From positions 33,350,932-33,414,931 of the forward strand of contig NC_069132.1 in assembly GCF_026914265.1 (NCBI RefSeq): a stretch of DNA of 64,000 bases, read 5' to 3'. Below the pieces are notes generated by a model that did not search any database, was not told where the DNA came from, and saw nothing but the letters and a program-made list of their open reading frames with translations. Position 1 is the stretch's first letter; each line of letters opens with the position of its first letter. Positions 1 through 11,805 of the stretch are shown piece after piece. This DNA is from Mya arenaria. Lineage: Eukaryota; Mollusca; Bivalvia; Myida; Myidae. Made by a program: the position numbers and the translations under genes.

Positions 1-2033
1 GGAAACAGGTACAAACAGCTTGTTTTTACTGATCTCAAAACCAGTAAGGTGGGCAAGACACATTGGAAACAGGTACAAACAGCTTGTTATTACTGATCTC
101 AAAACCAGTATGGTGGGCAAGACACACATTGGAAACAGGTACAAACAGCTTGTTATTACTGATCTCAAAACCAGTATGGTGGGCAAGAAACACATTGGAA
201 ACAGGTACAAACAGCTTGTTATTACTGATCTCAAAACCAGTATGGTGGGCAAGAAACACATTGGAAACAGGTACAAACAGCTTGTTATTACTGATCTCAA
301 AACCAGTATGGTGGGCAAGAAACACATTGGAAACAGGTACAAACAGCTTGTTATTACTGATCTCAAAGCAGTATGGTGGGCAAGAAACACATTGGAAACA
401 GGTACAAACAGCTTGTTATTACTGATCTCAAAAGCAGTATGGTGGGCAAGAAACCCATTGGAAACAGGTACAAACAGCTTGTTATTACTGATCTCAAAGC
501 AGTATGGTGGGCAAGAAACGCATTGGAAACAGGTACAAACAGCTTGTTATTACTGATCTCAAAGCAGTATGGTGGGCAAGAAACACATTGGAAACAGGTA
601 CAAACAGCTTGTTATTACTGATCTCAAAGCTGTATGGTGGGCAAGACACATTGGAAACAGGTACAAACAGCTTGTTATTACTGATCTCAAAACCAGTATG
701 GTGGGCAAGAAACACATTGGAAACAGGTACAAACAGCTTGTTATTACTGATCTCAAAGCAGTATGGTGGGCAAGAAACACATTGGAAACAGGTACAAACA
801 GCTTGTTATTACTGATCTCAAAACCAGTAAGGTGGGCAAGAAACACATTGGAAACAGGTACAAACAGCTTGTTATTACTGATCTCAAAGCAGTATGGTGG
901 GCAAGAAACACATTGGAAACAGGTACAAACAGCTTGTTATTACTGATCTCAAAACCAGTAAGGTGGGCAAGAAACCCATTGGAAACAGGTACAAACAGCT
1001 TGTTATTACTGATCTCAAAAGCAATATGGTGGGCAAGAAACGCATTGGAAACAGGTACAAACAGCTTGTTATTACTGATCTCAAAACCAGTATGGTGGGC
1101 AAGAAACACACTGTAGACAGGTACAAACAGCTGGTTATTATTGATCTCAAAAGCAGTATGGTGGGCAAGAAACCCATTGGAAACAGGTACAAACAGCTTG
1201 TTTTTACTGATCTCAAAGCAGTATGGTGGGCAAGACACATTGGAAACAGGTACAAACAGCTTGTTATTACTGATCTCAAAAGCAGTATGGTGGGCAAGAA
1301 ACCCATTGGAAACAGGTACAAACAGCTTGTTTTTACTGATCTCAAAGCAGTATGGTGGGCAAGACACATTGGAAACAGGTACAAACAGCTTGTTATTACT
1401 GATCTCAAAACCAGTATGGTGGGCAAGAAACACATTGGAAACAGGTACAAACAGCTTGTTATTACTGATCTCAAAGCAGTATGGTGGGCAAGAAACACAT
1501 TGGAAACAGGTACAAACAGCTTGTTATTACTGATCTCAAAACCAGTATGGTGGGCAAGAAACACATTGGAAACAGGTACAAACAGCTTGTTATTACTGAT
1601 CTCAAAGCAGTATGGTGGGCAAGAAACACATTGGAAACAGGTACAAACAGCTTGTTATTACTGATCTCAAAACCAGTATGGTGGGCAAGAAACACATTGG
1701 AAACAGGTACAAACAGCTTGTTATTACTGATCTCAAAGCAGTATGGTGGGCAAGAAACACATTGGAAACAGGTACAAACAGCTTGTTATTACTGATCTCA
1801 AAGCAGTATGGTGGGCAAAAAACACACTGTAGACAGGTACAACCAGTTTGTTATTACAAATCTCAAAGCTGTTTGGTGGGCAAGAAACACACTGTAGACA
1901 GGTTCAACCAGCTTGTTATTACTAATCTCAAAGCTGTTTGGTGGGAAAGAAACACACTGAAGACAGGTTCAACCAGCTTGTTATTACTAATCTCAAAGCT
2001 GTTTGGTGGGCAAGAAACACACTGTAAACAGTA
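1..2033. repeat. 65-66 bp tandem repeat array (about 31 copies)
   Basis: Consecutive 65-66 bp units each contain GGAAACAGGTACAAACAGC followed by TTGTTATTACTGATCTCAAA and a GGTGGGCAAGAAACACA tail. The first 1.8 kb are nearly identical. The last three or four units (about 1,800-2,033) are more diverged (CTGTAGACAGG replaces TTGGAAACAGG), as expected at an array edge. The array starts at or before base 1, so its full length is unknown. Because the monomer is free of stop codons in several phases, long open frames run through it on both strands; they are not genes. It lies upstream of the exon at 2,364 and is probably intronic. Confidence 0.95.
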
Positions 2034-2363
2034 AAAACTTTCTCAGAAATGTTCCTTAGGTGGTCCTCTTCCAGATTTCTTCAAGAAAAGTGGTTCCATG
2101 CAGAGCCAAGGCAAACAAAAGTAAAAACTTTGAAGATCTTCTTCTCAGAAACCTCTGTCCAGAGTTCAAAATAAATTCACAAATATATGTTCCTTAGGTG
2201 GCCCTGTATCAAATTCCTTCACCTCATGTTGTTTTGTATTAAATATGGCCACTAAGTCAAATCATACTACACTACCCTTTCAATAACTTGTTTGTGTTAT
2301 ACATTTAAGGCAGAAATTCTATGATGTGAAACAAATATTTATAATGTTGTTTATCCATTTCAG
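2034..2363. other. Intronic sequence with a short dispersed repeat
   Basis: No exon is seen before the acceptor at 2,363. The motif ATGTTCCTTAGGTGG occurs twice (near 2,050 and 2,188), each time near CTTCTTCAAG or CTTCTTCTCAGAAA-like text. This suggests pieces of an interspersed repeat rather than coding sequence. Confidence 0.5.
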
Positions 2364-2472
2364 TTTCTTTGCACGCTACCCCAATGGTGTGATAGTCCAT
2401 TATGGGTGCTGTAAGGACCCAAAAGTTCCTCCTGGAGAAGCTGTTTTAGACATTCCAACTTCCATGAAATGA
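2364..2472 (+). CDS. Terminal exon of an unrecognised protein-coding gene
   Basis: A polypyrimidine-CAG acceptor (2,361-2,363) opens a frame of 36 codons including TGA, entered in phase 2. It encodes FFARYPNGVIVHYGCC, then KDPKVPPGEAVLDIPTSMK, then the stop. The exon is GC-richer than its flanks, which supports coding. The two adjacent cysteines and the proline-rich end are the only notable traits; I do not recognise the family and give no function. Upstream exons lie left of the window, beyond the 65-bp array. It could be a last exon conserved only in molluscs, or a chance open frame behind a good acceptor. Confidence 0.6.
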
Positions 2473-2947
2473 GCTACTCTCCATTTTTTTTATGTGCAAT
2501 GGAATATAACTTTAATGTTTTATATTGTGTTCAGAATTGATCAGAGTGAAGAGAATAGAATTCGAATGAGACATGGCCGGCTTTATTATTCATTTAAGAG
2601 AAGTTTTTAAATAAACCAGGAGAGCAATATTCTTCTTGGATGATAGTTAAAGTGCTAATTACATAAAGACGCTGCTTTGTAAAAGGAATATTTTTCCAAG
2701 CTTTTCATGTATGACCTCATGTCAAAAGTAATTACGTGTCTACTATATCAAAATATTTAATGATGTTATTTGATGATGGCGAGGTCTTTTCTGATGTTCA
2801 TGGCGCACAATAAAGGTTGATGCCAAAAATTGACTTTTATATATTAATGTATAATCATGTTTCACTCATTTGACTTAAATGAAAAAATAAACCTGATTTA
2901 TGTACAGATGAAAGATATTAGCCTTTATCAATGTTTTTTTTTTTTAA
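2473..2947 (+). other. Probable 3' UTR of the gene ending at 2,472
   Basis: AT-rich, with no long open frame. A canonical AATAAA lies at 2,809-2,814, about 340 bp after the stop, a plausible polyadenylation signal. Another AATAAA-like string occurs near 2,612. The true cleavage site is not determined. Confidence 0.45.
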
Positions 2948-3302
2948 TTAAAGCTGCACTCTCACATTTCAACCGTTTCGACAGCTTTTTTTAAATTTTT
3001 TGTCACGGACTGAGCCCATTTTTGCGTGAATGTCTAGATACCAGTCATATAAGACTGATGACAAAAGATCAGATCACAGTTTTCATATTTACATTCAAAA
3101 AATGATGTTGTATGCCAACATCTAATTTTTCTTAGAGCATGAGTAGGTATCGCTATTGGCCATAAAAAAAAACAGATTTTCGAATGTAAATATGAAAAGT
3201 GTGATCTGATCTTTTGCCGGCCCTCTTATATCACTGTTTATATACATTTACGCGAGAATTGGCTTATTCTAAATGGTCAATCTGTGAGAGGTGCAGCTTT
3301 AA
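2948..3302. mobile_element. TTAA-flanked MITE, family 1, copy 1
   Basis: Begins TTAAAGCTGCACTCTCACA and ends with the inverted form (CTGTGAGAGGTGCAGCTTTAA). The interior is also roughly palindromic: TTCATATTTACATTC on the left arm pairs with GAATGTAAATATGAA on the right. TTAA at both ends fits piggyBac-type target preference, but no transposase is present. Related copies lie at 34,592-34,760 and 42,747-43,095. Confidence 0.8.
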
Positions 3303-6300
3303 TAGCGATATGGTCAGAAATTCCTCAGTTAAAAAAGAGCCAAATTTTCGTTTATATTTTTTTACTATACCTAAATCATATGCATTTTATGTATTGATTA
3401 GTTTAATTGTGTGTCTTTAATAGTGCTTTTAACATATCAGCATTAATAAAAATACTTGTGTTTTCAGTATATAAATACTGTAAGGATTTCATGTAAGCCC
3501 ACAAGTGCACTTTGTGCTCTGGTTAAATGATTTATTAAAATCATTATTACGTCTGTTGTCTGTTTTGCATCTTGTGCTAGGAATGTATTTTCTTACACCC
3601 TTGAGCTTTCAGTTTGGTCCGAATTAAACTTAGTGTAAGAAAAAAATGGATAGTAGATCAAACGAAAGGAAAATGACATCACACTTAAGTAAATATGTTT
3701 TTCTGTAATATACATTTGAAATAAAACAAGGACTGAAACAATTGTCTTTAAAGCAAGTTTAAATTCAATTTCGAGCAGATGCCATGTATAGTAAAAATAA
3801 GATCAAATGTTTAAAAACAACAACACTGAAACATAAATGGAATGATAAGAAAGGAAAATCTTGTCAGTCTATTTGACTGTTGACTTATTATATGTAATCA
3901 GGTGTTATTAAAGTCGCGTGAGCAAAAAAAGTTTATCATGGCCCTCTTGTTCCTTATGCCATTGTCAGCGCTTACATTGTCACTTTTTTCGTTTTCAGGA
4001 ATAATATTTTGATATTAGACATGTTTTGTTAGTTCAATATAAAACATAAGAACTTTTTTAATATAGAAGTTTGTACTTTATTGTTAAATCAATTCAAATG
4101 TTGAATGATTTTTTCTTTTTTAAACTTTCTTTCATCATTCTTTTCAAACTTTTGTTGTATAGATGCTTAATTCAGATTTGTTTAAGAATATCTTATAGCG
4201 TATTTATAGTGATGTGTTTTGAAATGATCAAAATACAATTTATGTATGATATTGTGATATTGTGTTTGACATATGAAGCATTCTTTGTGCCAAAGCATTT
4301 AGCCTCAAAAGTTCAGGAAAATAGTTATTTATTCATGGTCCGGCAAACAAACAAAAGGGTAGTGCAGAAGCACACTTGATTAAATCCGTTATAAATGGTC
4401 TAGTGTTTGGTAGACTCTGGCTATAGATAAATGCACATTATATTGGGTGATAGTCTTGGAGATGTCGCAACATAAATTTAAAAAAAAATCTCAAACTATT
4501 TTAATGAAACTTGATACACTGGTTTCCAGTCACACTACAAAATTGTGCAGCAAGGCCATTAAATCTGGCTGTAATAGTTTTATAACCCTGTTTGACTGGG
4601 GGTGTCGTTGTTTGTTCCACAGTGTTCTTGTTACAAATTATAACAGATCAAATTTAAAGCTAAATCCTGCTATGCTTCTTTTTGTAAATTTTAACCAACA
4701 AGAAAACTTTAGGATTTCTTTTCATAAATGTCCACTTTTATTATTTTTACCTTTTCGGTGTATATGCTTTTCTGTTCAAAGTATATTTTTTAATCTTTAG
4801 TGAATACAATGATCTTTTTGGTCACAAAATGTGTAGATAAGTTCAGGTGTAATATTAATAATCTAGGTATCTAATTAATTTTGAGGTAAACTTAAATGGT
4901 CTCAATAGATTTACTGATGGCATACATGCATTTCACCATAAGTTGAATGGGTGTATTAATATTGGGTTTCGTGTACAAAATAAAGAATAATTTCTGGGAT
5001 TATTTAAATTATGTGTTACCTCGGTGTTATGCCTTCTTCAACAAGCAGTGAGGGGAGTTTAGGCTGTAGAGAAAAGAACACATTTAATGTGCCATTACCC
5101 ACAACCTCGAACACTAGAATAAGTATGAACGTATGTAATTCATTCATTTGATTTCCATTTGGTGTAGTATGCTTATTCTAATGTCCTTGTTGTTATTGGT
5201 GCTGTTTTGTGTATGGAATGACTTGCATTATTTGTCAGTATTGTTGCACAGGTATACGATGTACAAACATGCCTTATTGTACACACATAATTAAGATGTG
5301 TATTTTAAGTTGGTGCATACACTTTCCAACGCCTTATTTTGCCTTTTTTATTTATATTTAAGCAACCTTTAATTGTATCATTACAATTGTTTTATCTGTA
5401 TCTATTGTAGTTTATAAACATGTATAATTAGTGTGTATGTTTATAAACAGTTGAATTTGATAAACAACAGATAATTAATAAAAATAAAATCTGTCTGCAC
5501 TGTTTTATTATTGGATAGCTAACTGCATGTAAGGAACATTCTCTTGATGTATATTTTTATAATGTGAATATGCAAGTATTTGTTGGTCCCTATACGGTAT
5601 GCTGTGCTCTTTTTATATTAAAACGTTTTTCTTTCCAGCATTTTGACACCTGGTCAAGCATAAGTTCATTATGTCTTCCATTTATCCTATCCAGTAAATT
5701 AAAAGTGATTTTCAACATTAAGTCCATTCTCATTCATCAGAGGTTTGATAACGATTAATCTGGTACGCATCATCACTCTTGTGAACGAGAATGCATTAAG
5801 TAGAGCAGTGCTAATTCTTGCAAATTAAAAGAAAAGTTATAGGAAACGTTGATGTATTTGTTCAGGATACATCTAACATACACGTAGAAATACTTTAAAT
5901 GGTACTAGAAATACTTCAAATGGTACGTAAACATATCAAAACAACAAGAGGAAAAGTTTAACAAACTTTTATAACTGACATGAATGACAGTGAAGGAACT
6001 ATTAGGTAGACTGCTTTAAAGGGGCTTAATATATGTTGATGCAAATTTTAATGAATTATTATTTTTACCCCATTTTACTTCAATTATCAATTATTATTGA
6101 TTGGTGAACAGATAAAACAAAATATTAACGATGTTTTGGCGCTTTTTAACTGGGGAATTTGTGGCCAAGCAACTATTTATTGAAAAGAAACTTTTGTTAA
6201 TGCTAGTGTTTTATTATATGTAGGGTTAACATAATTTGATGTTTTTTTTGTTTGTTTTAATCATTTAAGTCAAATAAGTTAAACATTATGATGCATTAAA

Positions 6301-6504
6301 ACTAAATTATTTGTTTTGCATCAAACTATATTGTGTCCCGTTACAAAACTTGAACAGTAACATTGTTTGGTTTTTATATAAGATTATGTTTCACGCGATT
6401 CAGGATATGGAAATACTAATATTAAATACAGCCCCTGGTCTGTCAGTGTTTTTTTTTTGCAAAATTGTTTAGAATAGTATGATCTGCTTAAATGAAATAG
6501 TTTG
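3303..6504. other. AT-rich intergenic region, nothing recognised
   Basis: Several open frames of 60-120 codons occur (for example near 4,071-4,379 and 4,447-4,800). They have biased, low-complexity composition, no recognisable domain and no convincing splice signals. I see no RNA gene or transposon ends here. Confidence 0.5.
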
Positions 6505-9120
6505 CATAAAAGAATGACACAGTATCGTTTTGGAATTATCACAAACGATTTAATCACCCACACTTCCCTTTTAAAGTAAAATGGGTATGGAGAAGCCAGG
6601 CAGGAACCTTGTTAAACTTTGTACATCTAAAGTTTCTACCTGTATAAGTCTGAGAGAAATGTTGTAAAACTTTGTAGATCTAGAGTTTCTATAAGCCAGG
6701 CAAAAACGATGTTAAGCTTGGTAGATTTAAAGCTTCTATAAGCCAGGCAGAAACGATGTTAAGCTTAGAACTTGAGTCTCTATAAGCCAGGCAGAAACGA
6801 TGTTGAGCTTAGCTCTCAAGTCTCTATAAGCCAGGCAGAAACGATGTTGAGCTTAGCTCTCAAGTCTCTATAAGCCAGGCAGAAACGATGTTAAGCTCAG
6901 AACTCAAGTCTCTATAAGCCAGGCAGAAACAATGTTGAGCTTAGCTCTCAAGTCGCTATAAGCCAGGCAGAAACGATGTTAAGCTCAGAACTCAAGTCTC
7001 TATAAGCCAGGCAGAAACGATGTTAAGCTTTAGAACTCAAATCTCTATAAGCCAGGCAGAAACGATGTTAAGCCTAGATCTCAAGTCCCTATAAGTCATG
7101 CAGAAAAAAGATGTTAAGCTTAGATCTCAAGCCTCCTTAAGCCAGGCAGAAACGATTGTAAGCTTAGAACTCAGGTCTCTATAAGCCAGGCAGAAACGAT
7201 GTTAAGCTTTAGAACTCAAATCTCTATAAGCCAGGCAGAAACGATGTTAAGCCTAGATCTCAAGTCCCTATAAGTCATGCAGAAAAAAGATGTTAAGCTT
7301 AGATCTCAAGCCTCTTTAAGCCAGGCAGAAACGATTGTAAGCTTAGAACTCAGGTCTCTATAAGCCAGGCAGAAACGATGTTAAGCTTTAGAACTCAAAT
7401 CTCTATAAGCCAGGCAGAAACGATGTTAAGCTTTAGAACTCCAATCTCTATAAGCCAGGCAGAAACGATGTTAAGCTTAGAACTCAAGTCTCTATAAGCC
7501 AGGCAGAAACGATGTTAAGCTTTAGAACTCAAATCTCTATAAGCCAGGCAGAAACGATGTTAAGCCTAGATCTCAAGTCCCTATAAGTCATGCAGAAAAA
7601 AGATGTTAAGCTTAGATCTCAAGCCTCTTTAAGCCAGGCAGAAACGATTGTAAGCTTAGAACTCAGGTCTCTATAAGCCAGGCAGAAACGATGTTAAGCT
7701 TTAGAACTCAAATCTCTATAAGCCAGGCAGAAACGATGTTAAGCCTAGATCTCAAGTCCCTATAAGTCATGCAGAAAAAAGATGTTAAGCTTAGATCTCA
7801 AGCCTCTTTAAGCCAGGCAGAAACGATTGTAAGCTTAGAACTCAGGTCTCTATAAGCCAGGCAGAAACGATGTTAAGCTTTAGAACTCAAATCTCTATAA
7901 GCCAGGCAGAAACGATGTTAAGCTTTAGAACTCCAATCTCTATAAGCCAGGCAGAAACGATGTTAAGCTTAGAACTCAAGTCTCTATAAGCCAGGCAGAA
8001 ACGATGTTAAGCTTTAGAACTCAAATCTCTATAAGCCAGGCAGAAACGATGTTAAGCCTAGATCTCAAGTCCCTATAAGTCATGCAGAAAAAAGATGTTA
8101 AGCTTAGATCTCAAGCCTCTTTAAGCCAGGCAGAAACGATTGTAAGCTTAGAACTCAGGTCTCTATAAGCCAGGCAGAAACGATGTTAAGCTCAGAACTC
8201 AAGTCTCTATAAGCCAGGCAGAAACGATGTTAAGCTTTAGAACTCAAATCTCTATAAGCCAGGCAGAAACGATGTTAAGCCTAGATCTCAAGTCCCTATA
8301 AGTCATGCAGAAAAAAGATGTTAAGCTTAGATCTCAAGCCTCTTTAAGCCAGGCAGAAACGATTGTAAGCTCAGCTCTCAAGTCGCTATAAGCCAGGCAG
8401 AAACGATTGTAAGCTTAGAACTCAGGTCTCTATAAGCCAGGCAGAAACGATGTTAAGCTTAGAACTCAAATCGCTATAAGCCAGGCAGAAACGATGTTAA
8501 TCTTAGCTCTCAAGTCGCTATAAGCCATGCAGAAAAATATGTTAAGCGTGGGTCTCAAGCCTCTATAAGCCAGGCAGAAACGATGTTAAAGCCAGGCAGA
8601 AACGATGTTACGCTTAAAACTCAAGTCTCTATAAGCCAGGCAGAAACGATGTAAAGCTTAGATCTCAAGTCTCTATAAGCCCGGCAGAAACGATGTTAAG
8701 CTCAGCTCTCAAGTCGCTATAAGCCAGGCAGAAACGATGTTAAGCTTAAAACTCAAGTCTCTATAAGCCAGGCAGAAACGATGTTTAGCTTAGAACTCAA
8801 ATCGCTATAAGCCAGGCAGAAACGATGTTAAGCTTAGTTCTCAAGTCGCTATAAGCCATGCAGAAAAATATGTTAAGCTTGGGTCTCAAGCCTCTATAAG
8901 CCAGGCAGAAACGATGTTAAAGCCAGGCAGAAACGATGTTACGCTTAAAACTCAAGTCTCTATAAGCCAGGCAGAAACGATGTAAAGTTAAGATCTCAAG
9001 TCTCTATAAGCCCGGCAGAAACGATGTTAAGCTCAGCGCTCAAGTCGCTATAAGCCAGGCAGAAACGATGTTAAGTTTAAAACTCAAGTCTCTTTAAGCC
9101 TGGCAGAAACGATGTTAAGG
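6505..9120. repeat. 44-bp satellite array with higher-order structure
   Basis: About 57 units of a 44-bp monomer, typified by ATAAGCCAGGCAGAAACGAT followed by GTTAAGCTTAGAACTCAAGT and CTCT. Variant monomers (CATGCAGAAAAAAGATG; AACGATTGTAAGC) recur on a fixed schedule: the CATGCAGAAAAAAG variant lies near 7,097, 7,277, 7,589, 7,769 and 8,081, so a block of 492 bp (180+312) is repeated. The left edge (6,505-6,605: TTTGCATAAAAGAATG, then CACAAACGATTTAATCACCC) is a diverged copy of the head of the mobile element described at 9,279-9,582. Confidence 0.95.
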
Positions 9121-9278
9121 TAAGGACTCAGGTCTTGACAAGTTGGTTCACCGCGTGCTGAAAACACGTTATATTTTAAGCAAATAAGGAACGTTTTTCG
9201 CACATGACTAAAATGGGTTCGTTCGTCCTCCACAATTATTAGACGGTATTTGCTTTCACAAAAAAATTGATTTGTTAT

Positions 9279-9582
9279 TGTAAAAGAATGGCAGACTGCG
9301 AACATCGCAATGCCGATCGGGAGCGTCATAAACGATTGAGTCACCACGAACTTCCCAAAGTTAGAACTAAAGTCTCGAGAAGCCAGGCAGAAACGATGTA
9401 AACCCTACGGCTCACCCAGCCACCCAATGAGAGCAGCCGACGGCCAATTTTGAGAGGCACTCCATCGTGCGGCAAGGCAACGAGAGCGCCGGTATGTGAA
9501 ACGTGTGAGGGACAGCGAGTCTGAGCAGATCAGCCGAGATCAGCGATCAATGTTCAGATGTGTCAACCGGGACACACGCTCC
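9279..9582 (+). mobile_element. Unclassified non-autonomous element, copy 1 (about 300 bp)
   Basis: It starts near TGTAAAAGAATGGCAGACTG, passes GAGAAGCCAGGCAGAAACGA (a single 44-bp-type monomer) and ends GTGTCAACCGGGACACACGC then TCC. The same sequence, reverse-complemented, is found at 21,727-22,030 and 35,839-36,120, which fixes the ends. The final TGTGTC/GACACA pair can form a small hairpin. No coding capacity or target duplication is evident; flanks at the three sites differ. Class is unknown (Helitron-like, SINE-like or MITE). Confidence 0.8.
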
Positions 9583-10214
9583 AATAACTAGAACGAAAAT
9601 ATGCGTTTATATACAGCGTATGCAGTATATATAGCGCAAAATATGATTTCACAATTTGCATATATAACATTATGTTTTAATTGGCTTTAGTTATTAATTC
9701 TACTATGTATAAATTGCTCTTAATTCCTTGTTGAGATGTAAGAATACCTATAATTCGTACTAGTTTTACATTGTGAATTAAATTATTGTATTACTGTGCA
9801 TGACAGTGCTGCTAAATGTAAATAAACCCAATTTTATATTTTAAGCAAGGGAGAGCACTTCCACAACACAACTCTACTGCGTTGTGTTCCTTGATTAACT
9901 GATTCAGTGTGTATTGAACCGCGATCAGTGGTTGTACGTTATCGATTTCTTTCTTTCAGTATTTGTTAAAGTATATTAAGTCAATGTTTTATCACACGCA
10001 CATAATATGAAAAACAAAATGTATATTATAACAAAACACATAATATATCCCAATGGCAAATACATTTGGTTAAAAAATAAAAACATAGTCTACGATTTCA
10101 CAAGCTTGAATGGTGGGAACGATCTAAATTATGGGCACATACTATTTACAGTTATAACATATAATATTAATATTAGTAAATAAAACCCAAGCATTTCAGA
10201 CATTTTATTTCAGG

Positions 10215-10218
<4 letters not shown>
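9583..10218. other. AT-rich spacer, nothing recognised
   Basis: No gene, RNA or repeat end is seen between the mobile element and the trinucleotide tract. Confidence 0.5.
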
Positions 10219-10262
<44 letters not shown>

Positions 10263-10342
10263 CTATTGTTATAATTATAAAAAACATAATAATAAAAAAA
10301 TAATAATAAAAAAAAAAATAATAATAATAATATAATAATATA

Positions 10343-10386
<44 letters not shown>

Positions 10387-10558
10387 TGAAATGATAATCA
10401 TAATAATACTATTGATATGATACAAAAAGGAATAAAAATACTACTACAATTACTAATACAAATAATTATAATAATAAAATTTAAAAAAAATATAATAATA
10501 ATAATAATAATAATACTTTTGTAATAATAATACAAAAAATTAAAATAATAATAAAATA

Positions 10559-10621
<63 letters not shown>

Positions 10622-10670
10622 TATAATAATAATAATAATAATAATAATATCGTTATTATTATTATTATCA
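10219..10670. repeat. (TAA/ATT)n trinucleotide microsatellite
   Basis: Long runs of AAT/TAA interrupted by A-rich stretches. The poly-isoleucine and poly-leucine/tyrosine open frames on the minus strand are by-products of the repeat. Confidence 0.97.
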
Positions 10671-10771
10671 TTATTATAAAGTAACGATCGTAGTTCAAAT
10701 TCAATACATAACAATAATATCTCGTTCAGTCTTACTGATGACGTTTTCTCATGCCGGCAGGGTCATCTGCT

Positions 10772-11805
10772 TTATTTCTTACATAATACGCACAAAAGAC
10801 CTCTCACCTTTTCACGGAAGACCTTTCCACTTAAAAAGTAGATGTAAAAACTAATATAATAATTCATCTGCGACAGGAACATTTAAATCTTCAACATGTC
10901 GAAGAATGTCGCACTTCGTCGTCCCGATGCCGACCGAGGTAATGTGCTTATGTAGAGGATTAGCACCCTCAGCGGAAGTTGTGTAAGAAGGAAGAACAGA
11001 TTGGCCACCAAGAGGTTCATTGTCACAGTAACAGCTATATTACTGACCATCGTGTTTGCAGCTTTGAATCGTAGGCGCAAGAGCTTTGTGGTGATTATTA
11101 CACTACCCCCCAATGATGAGCCAGACGTCGAGTGACGCTGCCTAACCAGGAGTACAGTTCAGCCCCGTTTTTCACCGTTGGATTAAGTCCGTGCACGAAC
11201 CGCTGAGCGATTCCATAGGAGTCTTTTCTTTCATGCTCAGTTAGTGCGAACAGACGAACAATATGTACAAGACAAATCAGAACATAGGCGAAAGTTTTTG
11301 ACAGCGACGTTGACTTGTTAGTTAACATTTGTCATGCCCTAGTGGGAAATGTCAAAATGACCATGCGTTCGCATGTAATCATACACAGCATCGACATGGA
11401 CATTGACCGAAATGTAAAGAAGCAAAAATCGAGGAACAGCGTTACTCTGTATCCAATGGCATAGGGTAAATCAAATATTTCCACAATCGAACGCACCGTT
11501 GGACCGATTAGAGTGATTTCCAAGTCACAAAATGCCAAACACGCAAATAACATCTTCGTTGAAGTGAAATACGTCACTTTTTTCGTTAACATTATCAAGA
11601 GCACGAGGCTGTTTCCGAAGATGGACGAAGCAAGTAGTGGAATTGTCGCCAAGGAAAGGTAGTCTTTGTACAGTGACACGACATTGCTTGAAGCCTCTTG
11701 AATCGAGGAGTTGGAATCATTTCCAGAAATGTCTATATAGTTGGTGAAACTGTTGTTGGCTCTATCCATCGCTGTATTTTTTTTTATATCAACCGCTTTC
11801 TCCAT
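10772..11805 (-). pseudogene. Rhodopsin-family (class A) GPCR pseudogene
   Basis: Read on the minus strand, this intronless region encodes a 7TM receptor in order. TM1 has the GN motif (SSIFGNSLVLLIML), TM2 reads ACLAFCDLEITLIGP, and TM3 ends in CERMVILTFP, a DRY-like triplet. TM4-type and TM6-type segments (RLRFKAANTMVSNIAV) follow, and TM7 contains FYIYFLSGKVFREKV. The reading frame is broken: an in-frame TGA follows TFPTRA (about 11,330), the TM5 region is almost absent with a frame change near 11,100, and an in-frame TAA precedes TM7 (about 10,890). The FYLYFLSG-type TM7 resembles peptide (FMRFamide-like) receptors of invertebrates; that assignment is inference. With two stops, a deletion and a frameshift it is very unlikely to make a working receptor. 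Confidence 0.8.

Noticed and set aside
20-2034. Long open frames on both strands in the first 2 kb
   Set aside because: They are translations of the 65-66 bp repeat, appear in several frames at once and have no start context, domain or splice logic.
6600-9120. CRISPR-like array of regularly spaced repeats
   Set aside because: Monomers are contiguous with no unique spacers, no cas genes are present, and the context is a eukaryotic genome; it is a satellite.
9560-9600. Helitron end at the mobile-element terminus (hairpin followed by CTAG)
   Set aside because: The CTAG after the hairpin occurs only in copy 1; copies 2 and 3 lack it, so it is outside the element.
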